Below, in pieces: positions 7,135 through 14,167 of a stretch of DNA of 18,437 nucleotides. Under the pieces are notes generated by a model. That model saw nothing but the letters and a program-made list of their open reading frames with translations. It had not been told where the DNA came from and did no database searches. The stretch lies in the NCBI GenBank assembly GCA_964406775.1, contig CAYOSW010000023.1:1-18437 (forward strand), written 5' to 3'. Position 1 is the stretch's first letter. The number at the start of each line of letters is the position of its first letter. Made by a program: the position numbers and the translations under genes. Source of the DNA: JACPKO01 sp964406775. GTDB lineage: Bacteria > Patescibacteriota > Microgenomatia > Daviesbacterales > UBA10151.

Positions 7135-8055
7135 TTAGGACTTATTTTTTCCGTGGAATGAGCGGTGAACTTCCTTCAGTTGTCTATTAGTTATGTGAGT
7201 ATAGACTTGGGTTGTAGCAATATTAGAATGCCCCAGCATTTCCTGAACCGAACGGATATCTGCTCCGTTGATCAGTAAGTCAGTAGCAAAACTGTGGCGC
7301 AGAGTATGAGGAGTCGCTTTAACCGATAAGCCGACGGCTTTAACATATTTTTCAACAATCCTCTCAACAGACCTAGTAGTCAGACGCATATTCTCTCCAT
7401 CATCAGCTGGATCCTGTCTGCCCTGAAACCTGATAAATAACGGCTTATATGTGTCTTTCCGTACATCCAGCGCGTTCTGAATCGCAGCGCAAGCTGCTTC
7501 GGACAAAAAGACGATCCGCTCTTTTCCTCCCTTACCGACAACCGGAAATTCTCCCCGTTCAAAGTTAACCGAATCCCGGTTTAGCGCAGCAAGTTCTGAT
7601 ACCCGAAGGCCTGTTGAAAAAAGAGTCTCAAGAATTGCTTTATCTCTTAGTCCGTCGGGGGTCGTTAAATCCGGAGCCGCAAGCAAATTCTCAAGATCAC
7701 TATTTTCCAACACCTTAAGAGGGGAGTCTTCTACTTCCCCAAGCTCAACTTTCTCCGGAGCTAAAGTGCTTACGTCAACCCGGGTTAAATATTTTAAGAA
7801 GGAACGCAGGGCTATCATAAAATAGTTCTGCGTTTTCCTTTTAAGAGGTTTTTTTGTTTCAGGGTCGACCCATCGAGCGAGATGAAGACGGTATTTTTTT
7901 ATCAGATCCAAATTAATATCTGATGGGGGGATATCTCCTACGAAGTCCAGAAAACGAACTAGATAATGGTTATAGTTCTCGATTGTATTCTGAGAAACGT
8001 TTCGTTCAAGCTCGAGGTATTCCAAAAAATCCAGCTTGTAGGCAGATAGACTCAA
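7135..8055 (-). CDS. xer: Tyrosine recombinase, XerC/XerD family
   Basis: This 306-residue site-specific recombinase probably resolves chromosome dimers at a dif-like site. An N-terminal core-binding SAM-like domain covers about 1-100, including ENYNHYLVRFLDF. The catalytic domain holds all expected residues: Arg151 (STGLRVSEL), Lys175 (GKGGKER), His250 and Arg253 (TPHTLRHSFATDLL), His276 (LGHSN) and the nucleophile Tyr285 (YTHI). It resembles the single Xer often found in CPR genomes. Assignment to XerC, XerD or an XerA-like type cannot be made here, and a mobile-element integrase is less likely given its length and the absence of phage genes. The start codon is TTG at 8055, because an in-frame stop lies shortly upstream and a GGGGG ribosome site is five bases away. 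It is the last gene of the minus-strand run, 27 bases after the second cohesin gene. Confidence 0.93.
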   Translation of the reverse strand: MSLSAYKLDFLEYLELERNVSQNTIENYNHYLVRFLDFVGDIPPSDINLDLIKKYRLHLARWVDPETKKPLKRKTQNYFMIALRSFLKYLTRVDVSTLAPEKVELGEVEDSPLKVLENSDLENLLAAPDLTTPDGLRDKAILETLFSTGLRVSELAALNRDSVNFERGEFPVVGKGGKERIVFLSEAACAAIQNALDVRKDTYKPLFIRFQGRQDPADDGENMRLTTRSVERIVEKYVKAVGLSVKATPHTLRHSFATDLLINGADIRSVQEMLGHSNIATTQVYTHITNRQLKEVHRSFHGKNKS

Positions 8056-8060
8056 ATTAA

Positions 8061-8068
8061 CCCCCTTT
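8061..8068 (-). promoter_or_regulatory. Ribosome binding site deciding a TTG start
   Basis: AAAGGGGG on the minus strand lies five bases before the TTG at 8055. Together with the in-frame TAA a few codons upstream, it supports TTG as the start of the recombinase. Confidence 0.55.
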
Positions 8069-8082
8069 GATTAATAATCCAA

Positions 8083-8856
8083 TTATAAAATTGCCAGGCC
8101 GGCGATGCCCAGAACTACCAGCACAATTCCGACGGCTGAAATAGCAATCGTATTATCCAACAATCCTGAGCTTTTTCCGTTTCCAGTAAAATCGTCGATG
8201 CCATTTGGCTTATATACCTGGTATTGAGCTGATTGGGTAGAAGAGGGACTGGTCCCTGGCAAAACTCCTCCCTGACCGCCTCCGGCGCTTCCGGCAGGAC
8301 TTGGGCTTTGGGTTATACCTGCTCCGCACGAGCCCGCTCCGACAGTATAACTTCCGTTCGTTACCGAGCTTAATACATCGGCAATTGTGCCTCTTTCAAC
8401 CACATTAGTATCTGTTGTCTTTGTTTTGTTATTCGGGTCAAAGTCAAAGTTTAAGGTAATTTTGTCATTTTCCTTAAGAGTACTCGCCACATTAAATTTT
8501 ATTGTTGCAAAAGTTCCGGTTCCGGAATAAGGACTCGAAACAGAGGATATTCCTGAAATACTTATTTTACCGGAGGTATCTACCGAATTTCCGGGGTATT
8601 CCGGATAGATCGTTCCGTTTGTTATCTGTGAAGTGGATGTGGAGAGCTGTGCCGGAGTATATAAGACGATAACATCCGTGCCGTCAGTCTGGACACCCTG
8701 AGTATCAAGATTTATTTTAACCGTAACCTCACATCCCTTGTTTAAAACCCCGGAGGCAGGATCAAGTGTTAAAGTCGCAGCAAACGCTGACACCGGAGTA
8801 ATCATCAGAAAACCGAGAACGGGGATTAAAGCAACAACTTTTCTAATCAGTTTCAT
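8083..8856 (-). CDS. Secreted cohesin-like protein with C-terminal membrane anchor
   Basis: From the ATG at 8856 the product has 257 residues. There is a signal peptide (MKLIRK, hydrophobic core, PVSAFA then ATLTL), one cohesin-like beta-sandwich at about 27-173 with the family hallmarks TDVIVLYTPAQL and SGTGTFATIKF, a Ser/Pro/Gly-rich stalk at about 182-215, and a hydrophobic C-terminal helix (about 235-257) with no charged tail. Cohesins bind dockerins, and dockerins are encoded upstream in the same operon. It is a paralogue of the next protein: both have I-Y-x-E-Y-P, GTGTFAT/GVGTFAT and a D-[ST]-N-V-V...GT.[DA]D[IV]L tail. An in-frame ATG at 8868 would add four residues, but the ATGA overlap with the upstream stop and the signal-peptide shape favour 8856. 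Location: outer face of the cytoplasmic membrane. Confidence 0.85.
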   Translation of the reverse strand: MKLIRKVVALIPVLGFLMITPVSAFAATLTLDPASGVLNKGCEVTVKINLDTQGVQTDGTDVIVLYTPAQLSTSTSQITNGTIYPEYPGNSVDTSGKISISGISSVSSPYSGTGTFATIKFNVASTLKENDKITLNFDFDPNNKTKTTDTNVVERGTIADVLSSVTNGSYTVGAGSCGAGITQSPSPAGSAGGGQGGVLPGTSPSSTQSAQYQVYKPNGIDDFTGNGKSSGLLDNTIAISAVGIVLVVLGIAGLAIL

Positions 8857-9695
8857 TGTGTTTTGCATACCTCGCAGCTTGATGTATTAACAGTATCATA
8901 TCCGCAAACTCCATTCACAACCGAACCGCCGGTACAAATCTGGGTACCTGCCAGTCCGTCTGCGGTTTGGCAGTATTGAGTAAAGCTTTGGCAGCTCACA
9001 GAAGCATTCTGACCTGATTGAGCAGTACCGGACTCAGAAATATTAATTTGTGCATTATTAATAACCTTGAGAATATCATCAGTAGTTCCGGAAAGAACAA
9101 CGTTAGAGTCCGCTGTCGCATCCTGCTGATAATCGACAGTAACTTGAGTCTGTCCATCCTGCAAAGCTGTAAAGTAAAGAGTTGCAAAAGTCCCAACTCC
9201 GGAAAAACTACTTCTGCCTGGTAAAGTTATTCCTGAAATTCCTATCAAACCCTGAGCATTATCTGCCTGAACAGCGGGATATTCCGAATATATATTGCCG
9301 GGTTTGGCAAACTCCTTAGCCGGCTGTAAGAATGCCGGATCAAATTTGACTACCAGGTCGGTACTATCTGTCGAATAGCCACCTGTAAACAATTTCACGT
9401 CTATTGTAATCTGATCTCCTTTTTTGTAAGAGGCCTTATCCGGCATTAGAGAAATCACTGCATCGCTTAAACTATTGATTTTAGGAACCAGGGGATTTAA
9501 TTTACCCGAACTTGAAGGGGAAAATAGGGTAAAACCTCCAAAAACCAACTCTGCAAATACGGCGACTACTAATACCGCGATAATTATTTTAACGATATTT
9601 TTCTTAAACCAGCCTGAAGGATTTTTTTTAATCTCAGCGACTGTTTCTTCCGTGCTTGTACTTTTAGTTATATTCGGCTTGGCAGAAAAATCCAT
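8853..9695 (-). CDS. Membrane-anchored cohesin-like protein with Cys-rich tail
   Basis: The product is 280 residues. A charged cytoplasmic N-terminus (1-33, ending NPSGWFKKN) is followed by one transmembrane helix at about 34-56, then a cohesin-like domain at about 78-220 with STDLVVKFDPAFL, NIYSEYP, GISGI, GVGTFATLYF and SNVVLSGTTDDIL. The C-terminal 46 residues hold six cysteines (235, 242, 254, 264, 274, 277), probably a small disulphide module outside the cell that I cannot name. The topology is N-in/C-out. Its TGA stop overlaps the ATG of the next cohesin gene (ATGA), so the two are translationally coupled. No Shine-Dalgarno is seen before the ATG. A 139-base gap upstream may hold an internal promoter. 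Confidence 0.85.
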   Translation of the reverse strand: MDFSAKPNITKSTSTEETVAEIKKNPSGWFKKNIVKIIIAVLVVAVFAELVFGGFTLFSPSSSGKLNPLVPKINSLSDAVISLMPDKASYKKGDQITIDVKLFTGGYSTDSTDLVVKFDPAFLQPAKEFAKPGNIYSEYPAVQADNAQGLIGISGITLPGRSSFSGVGTFATLYFTALQDGQTQVTVDYQQDATADSNVVLSGTTDDILKVINNAQINISESGTAQSGQNASVSCQSFTQYCQTADGLAGTQICTGGSVVNGVCGYDTVNTSSCEVCKTQ

Positions 9696-9727
9696 ATTTT
9701 ATTTTTACTTAAATCCAGGGCTTACCA

Positions 9728-9765
9728 CTATTAACCCTAATAAATTAGCACTCCGTGTCAAACAC
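9728..9765 (-). promoter_or_regulatory. Possible internal promoter/operator before the cohesin pair
   Basis: The 139-base gap 9696-9834 contains, on the minus strand, a perfect TTGACA (9761-9756), but only poor -10 candidates at the right spacing (TAGGGT). Two palindromes sit on it: GTGT-CAA-ACAC at 9755-9765, overlapping the -35, and CTAAT-AA-ATTAG at 9737-9748. This would fit a regulated internal promoter, with low confidence. Confidence 0.3.
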
Positions 9766-9829
9766 AAGGCTAGATTACTAATTTAAGCTTACTTTCTTCA
9801 CTCTAAAAAAGCAATATTTTGGCCTCAAA

Positions 9830-9844
9830 TCCCGTTAGTCGGGA
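9830..9844 (-). other. Small hairpin over the stop codon of the giant protein gene
   Basis: TCCCG-TTAGT-CGGGA forms a five-base-pair stem whose loop contains the TAA stop of the gene ending at 9835. On the minus strand it is followed only by ATTTGAGG, so it is a poor terminator. It may attenuate or protect the transcript end. Confidence 0.3.
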
Positions 9845-12800
9845 GGAAAGGGTATTGCTATATCGAGTGACACAAGGGAGCCTAACATATCCTTATTATC
9901 TGAATTACTGTAAATTCTAGATTCCGGTGTCAGAGAGATTGAGGTTGCACCGTTAACATATTTTTTTGTTTTAAAGATAACTTTCCCCATAAGAGGAGTA
10001 TTTCCGGAGGTTTTAAGACCCGGACTTGGAATACCGGCGGTCAGAGAAGCGGTTCCGGTTGAGTTATCAAAGTATTCTTCGACCCAATTCGGAAGAGTAC
10101 TACCTTTTTCAATCCTCACGACTTCGAGATAGGCCGGATCATATTTAAGTCTCGCTTTAAACAAATTAGCCGCCTCATTATCCGACCAAATATTTATATC
10201 AAGAGAAAATTCCTTGTCCAAACCGTAACTACCTGTACCCTGGGGAGTCAATAATAAAAAAGCGACTTTTTGGGCAGGACCATTCGGTAAACAAGCATAA
10301 GCCGGACAAAGGCCCGGTTCTTGAGGATCACCGTGAACTAAAGTTTTCCCCGCCGGACATACAGGTGGGGTGGGACAAGGCTGACCTGACGGGCTGGGTG
10401 TAGCCGAAAGCTTGGTCGGAATGGCGTCGTCTTCTTTATTAAAATCATATCTCATACATGCCCAATCTATGGAGTTAACTTTACTGTCTTTGTTAAAATC
10501 TCCCGTTTTGTTTGAACCGGCACCGAGAGTAGACCACTGTCTGACTATTTCAGATCTGTCCAGCGTATTAATTTTTCCGTCGGGGAGTATTACCGGCGCT
10601 ATATCTCCAACAGGCAATACAAAAACCTCATTATCCTCAGGCGTTAGAATATTCGTACCACTCGCCGCGGTAAATTCGGCATTTCTTCTCAAAGAATTAG
10701 GTGCTTTAACCGAGATTGCATATTTTTTACCAACCTGTAACTTGGTCTTAAGTCCCTTAATTAAACCCTCTTTGTCTATAGTGACATCCTCATTAACTTT
10801 GTTACCACCCTCATCAATAAGAGTTATTTTAACGGCACTCACATCAAACTGCCCGGGTTCTCGACAGAATAATCTGGCTCCTAAAGAAAGAACCGAAGTG
10901 TTAACCAGACAGGTGGTTTCCGGAAGTGCTTTACCATCAGCCCTAGTCATAACTATCTTGAATAACTTTCCATCCTCTAAATTATCAGTCGGTTTGATCG
11001 TTGCTGTGATCTGATTTGCATTCCAAGCCAAGATTTGCGTCTCTTTGGCATTTGCAGTGACTTTTCCGGGTGTACCCCCGAAGAGTGATCCGTTTAACGT
11101 CAACTTCAGATCTTTCCTTGATATATCCATAGTACAGTCCAAAGAAGTGATTACAGGCTCGGGCTCAATCACATCAACTGATATGTGTTCGTTAGTGGAT
11201 GTATTATTCGGACCGATAAATTGTACCCAAATTTGTTTGGAGCCCCAATTTGTGTCTTTGAATGCAAAGTTTGTAACTGTAGGATGTTCGCTGTAGGGTA
11301 TTGCAGGCGCATTTTGTAAATCGGCTTCACTTTCTGCCAATTTGTAATAAAGTGTTCCCTGAGGCGAGGGGCGCGGAGAGGGGCTTGCACCGGGCACAAG
11401 TGTTTTACCCTGACCTCCGTTAAATAAGGCGGAGATTTCAGTATCGGTCAAAACCCGGTTCCAGATTCCCACTTCATCAATTACTCCTTTAAATGGAAAT
11501 GCGCCCGAAGACAGCATTCCGATCTCTATAGGCATACCCTGATTACAAATTGCTCCTCCAACGATCGGCGCATCAGCTCTGCCTGTTGAAGCGACGGGAG
11601 CACCGTCTACATACAACTTGATCGCGCCTGTACCTCCGTCTCTTGAGGCAGCAACGTGGTGCCACGAATTGAGACTTAAAGCAGCATTCGAATAAACATA
11701 TCCGTTTGTGCCCTGGCAGTTGGCAGCAACTGAATTAAAGTGAAGATAAGGATTACCTGTATCCTGGTTTAATGGGGTTGTTGTTGCATTATAGTTAACC
11801 AGAGACATATTCCAGGACCCGACATTGGTCCACTGATTAACGATCGCTTCTGCTCCCTGACCCAAACCCGACACGTATATCCAAGCCGAGGTCGTCATAC
11901 TTGAGAGTCCTAAACTGCTTGTATCGGTTAAAATCTTATCTGTGGCAGCACTGAAAGATCTTCCTTTATCAATTCTGCCGGCTACCGACGTCGTACCTGT
12001 CGCAGTTCCGTTTTTTTGACCGAAAGGCTCAGTCAATGTAGCTCCCGCCTGATCCAAATTCCAATAAGTTAATAGTCCGTTAAGTAGGGTATTGGGAGGA
12101 GCAACAGACGCGGAAGGCGAAGGGGAAGCGGTCTGACAAACGGCACCCCAAGCTCCGGTTGATCCCGGTCCTAAGAATCTCGGGAAGGTTGTGTTACAGC
12201 TATTGGTCAGGTTGTAATTAATTGTAAACGGTGCGCAGGCTTTAGCTGCATCTGCGGTTACGGTTATTGCAACCGTCTCCGCTCCTGCACCGAGGTCTGC
12301 ATTTAATGCCGCTCCCGATGCTCCAGCCTGATTATTTACTTTAAAAGCATACCCTGGGGTTGCCGGAAAACTGACTTTTGTAATTTTGGAGGTTGCCGGA
12401 TAGGTCAGCGAATAAGTGATTTCTTTGTTTGAAACCACATTACTGCTTAACGCTGTCGCATTAGTCGTGCACGCTGTCTGCGCAGATACTGTTGTTGCTC
12501 CGAAATTTGTCACGGCTTTACTTGCATTACTTATAAATTTGCGGAAAACATCATTAAGATTTGTTCCTGAGTAAGCTCCGGCACAAGAGGTTGGAGCGGT
12601 TATTGTGACGGTATTTGATTTCTTTCCGGCCAATGGGCCATCCTTCGCCTGGATGTAATAAGCATTCTGAGATCCAAGGGCAATAGCTGTATCCTTCATT
12701 TGCTGAGTCGGTGGGCGTGCATAAATACCGGCGAAATCATAGGGTAGAACCTGTCCGTTTTTATAAAGATTGAAATTATTTGTATCAGCTCTAGCTCCGT

Positions 12801-14166
12801 TGCTGAAAGTAATAACAGGTGCGCCGTTGGTACTACTTCCCGTAGCTTGTAGGTTCACCCCAAGCTCATCAGTCCCCGAGCTAACACCGGTTGTAGGGGT
12901 TGGTGTAGGGTTGGTACAGACGGTCCCCCAAGCAGCTGTAGTTCCCGGACCGAAGAATCTGGGGAAGGTTGTACCACAACTGTTAGTAAGGTTATAGCTG
13001 ATAGTAAATGGTTGGCAGGCTTTATTTGCGTCTGCAGTAACGGTAATGGAGATTGCTTCAGCCCCTGCTCCTAAATCGGCATTCAGCGCAGCCCCGGAAC
13101 CTGCAGTTTGACCGTTAACATTGAATGCATACCCCGGGGTAGCGGGCAAAGCGACCCTTGTTATTTTTGAAGTCGAAGGATAGGTTAAGGTATATGTGAT
13201 CTGTCTATTTGATACTACGGTATTACCAAGACCGGTCGCATTAGTCGAGCAAACGGGAGCAGCAGAAGGTGAGGGGGAAGGAGATGGAGAAGGTGAAGCC
13301 TGGCAAACAGCACCCCAAGCAGCTGTAGTTCCCGGACCGAAAAATCTAGGGAAGGTTGTACCACAGTTATTGGTAAGATTATAGTTAATAGTAAACGGCG
13401 CACAGGCTTTAGCTGCATCTGCTGTCACTGTTATCACAACTGTTTCAGTACCTGCTCCTAAATCGGCATTTAATGCCGCTCCCGAAGCGCCCGTTTTGTC
13501 ATTCACCTTAAAGGCATACCCCGCTGTTGCAGGCAAATCTACTTTGGTAATTTTTGAACCCGCAGGATAGGTGAGGGTGTACTTAATCTCTTTGTTTGAA
13601 ACAACCGTTGTATCCAATGCTGTTGCATTAGTCGCGCAGGCTGAAGGGGAGGGTCTCGGTCCGACTGTCCAACCGGGAGGAACGTGGCAGGGTGACGGAA
13701 AATCAACACAAATTTCCCGAGGAGGACAAGGGGCTTGGACGCATTGAACCTGCTCAGTTGTACAGGCTGTTGTGATTACTGCGGAACAAGATATATCACT
13801 TGGCCTGCAGGTGCCCGGGTAATTTTGAAAATTAAAACACTTATCTCCAGCAGCACAGTCATTATCAGAGCGGCAAACACTTCCGGATTGGACCATAGGC
13901 CCCAAAGGAGAAGTAAGTTTGATTGGGAATGAGGCGCAACTGGCTTTATTCGGATCGGTTGAAATTACGCAGGAATTATCACCCATAACGAGCTCAATGG
14001 GCTTAACGTCAGCTTTAGGTGCAAAAATCTGAGCTCTTTGAAGAAGCCAGACAGCCAGGGGAATACCTAAAAGTAAAATAACCAGACCGATAATACTGTA
14101 AAGCCTCTTCCTGTTTAATTGGCCTGCAAAGCCGCTATTTGAATGTAAAAATCCGGTGCTTTCCAT
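9835..14166 (-). CDS. Giant surface protein: Cys repeats, LamG, dockerin, cohesin
   Basis: This 1443-residue mosaic is anchored by one N-terminal helix (about 22-43, after NRKR), with the rest outside. In order: a Cys-rich knot-like region (66-160, including CRSDNDCAAGDKC); three 112-residue repeats I do not recognise (177-288, 306-417, 566-677), with a possible Fn3-like segment at about 435-525; a LamG/ConA-like lectin domain (about 695-920, with SWHHVAASRD, IKLYVDG and GVIDEVGIWNR); an IPT/TIG-like domain (about 1003-1085); a carboxypeptidase-regulatory-like domain (about 1093-1170); a dockerin (1187-1247); a Cys/Pro linker; and a C-terminal cohesin (about 1298-1443, with YDPAYLEVV and NWVEEYFDN). 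Pro/Ser linkers separate the parts. The start lies one base after the stop of the upstream giant gene, implying coupling. Likely role: adhesion or assembly at the surface. Confidence 0.88.
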   Translation of the reverse strand: MESTGFLHSNSGFAGQLNRKRLYSIIGLVILLLGIPLAVWLLQRAQIFAPKADVKPIELVMGDNSCVISTDPNKASCASFPIKLTSPLGPMVQSGSVCRSDNDCAAGDKCFNFQNYPGTCRPSDISCSAVITTACTTEQVQCVQAPCPPREICVDFPSPCHVPPGWTVGPRPSPSACATNATALDTTVVSNKEIKYTLTYPAGSKITKVDLPATAGYAFKVNDKTGASGAALNADLGAGTETVVITVTADAAKACAPFTINYNLTNNCGTTFPRFFGPGTTAAWGAVCQASPSPSPSPSPSAAPVCSTNATGLGNTVVSNRQITYTLTYPSTSKITRVALPATPGYAFNVNGQTAGSGAALNADLGAGAEAISITVTADANKACQPFTISYNLTNSCGTTFPRFFGPGTTAAWGTVCTNPTPTPTTGVSSGTDELGVNLQATGSSTNGAPVITFSNGARADTNNFNLYKNGQVLPYDFAGIYARPPTQQMKDTAIALGSQNAYYIQAKDGPLAGKKSNTVTITAPTSCAGAYSGTNLNDVFRKFISNASKAVTNFGATTVSAQTACTTNATALSSNVVSNKEITYSLTYPATSKITKVSFPATPGYAFKVNNQAGASGAALNADLGAGAETVAITVTADAAKACAPFTINYNLTNSCNTTFPRFLGPGSTGAWGAVCQTASPSPSASVAPPNTLLNGLLTYWNLDQAGATLTEPFGQKNGTATGTTSVAGRIDKGRSFSAATDKILTDTSSLGLSSMTTSAWIYVSGLGQGAEAIVNQWTNVGSWNMSLVNYNATTTPLNQDTGNPYLHFNSVAANCQGTNGYVYSNAALSLNSWHHVAASRDGGTGAIKLYVDGAPVASTGRADAPIVGGAICNQGMPIEIGMLSSGAFPFKGVIDEVGIWNRVLTDTEISALFNGGQGKTLVPGASPSPRPSPQGTLYYKLAESEADLQNAPAIPYSEHPTVTNFAFKDTNWGSKQIWVQFIGPNNTSTNEHISVDVIEPEPVITSLDCTMDISRKDLKLTLNGSLFGGTPGKVTANAKETQILAWNANQITATIKPTDNLEDGKLFKIVMTRADGKALPETTCLVNTSVLSLGARLFCREPGQFDVSAVKITLIDEGGNKVNEDVTIDKEGLIKGLKTKLQVGKKYAISVKAPNSLRRNAEFTAASGTNILTPEDNEVFVLPVGDIAPVILPDGKINTLDRSEIVRQWSTLGAGSNKTGDFNKDSKVNSIDWACMRYDFNKEDDAIPTKLSATPSPSGQPCPTPPVCPAGKTLVHGDPQEPGLCPAYACLPNGPAQKVAFLLLTPQGTGSYGLDKEFSLDINIWSDNEAANLFKARLKYDPAYLEVVRIEKGSTLPNWVEEYFDNSTGTASLTAGIPSPGLKTSGNTPLMGKVIFKTKKYVNGATSISLTPESRIYSNSDNKDMLGSLVSLDIAIPFPPD
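12136..12471 (-). repeat. 112-residue Cys domain, copy C
   Basis: Encodes residues 566-677 of the giant protein, from C-T-T-N-A-T-A-L to W-G-A-V-C. It has the same length and the same Cys and LNADLGAGAE / TTFPRF landmarks as copies A and B, and is separated from B by about 148 residues. It uses FLGPGSTGAW where A and B use FFGPGTTAAW. Confidence 0.85.
12916..13251 (-). repeat. 112-residue Cys domain, copy B
   Basis: Encodes residues 306-417. It lies 17 residues after copy A, across a Ser/Pro linker, and shares identical DNA runs of more than 20 bases with it, for example in the part encoding GPGTTAAWG, so the A/B duplication is recent or kept alike by conversion. Confidence 0.88.
13303..13638 (-). 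repeat. 112-residue Cys domain, copy A
   Basis: Encodes residues 177-288, with cysteines at 177, 255, 268 and 288. The sequence between them is rich in beta-strand residues and ends in TTFPRFFGPGTTAAW. The other two copies keep all four cysteines. Confidence 0.88.
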
Positions 14167-14167
14167 A

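Noticed and set aside
8248..8262. LPGTS in the secreted cohesin protein, similar to a sortase LPxTG signal
   Set aside because: It lies about 30 residues before the C-terminal helix, ends in Ser, and there is no positive tail.
9745..9753. TTAGCACTC, an exact half of the CIRCE heat-shock operator
   Set aside because: The second half GAGTGCTAA is missing at the required nine-base spacing, so it is taken as chance.
9804..9823. Run of six T on the minus strand after the giant gene, possible terminator
   Set aside because: No stable GC stem precedes it, only an AT-rich near-palindrome.
10412..11014. Plus-strand 200-residue reading frame
   Set aside because: It is antisense to the IPT-like, regulatory-like and dockerin region, which has clear domain homology on the minus strand.
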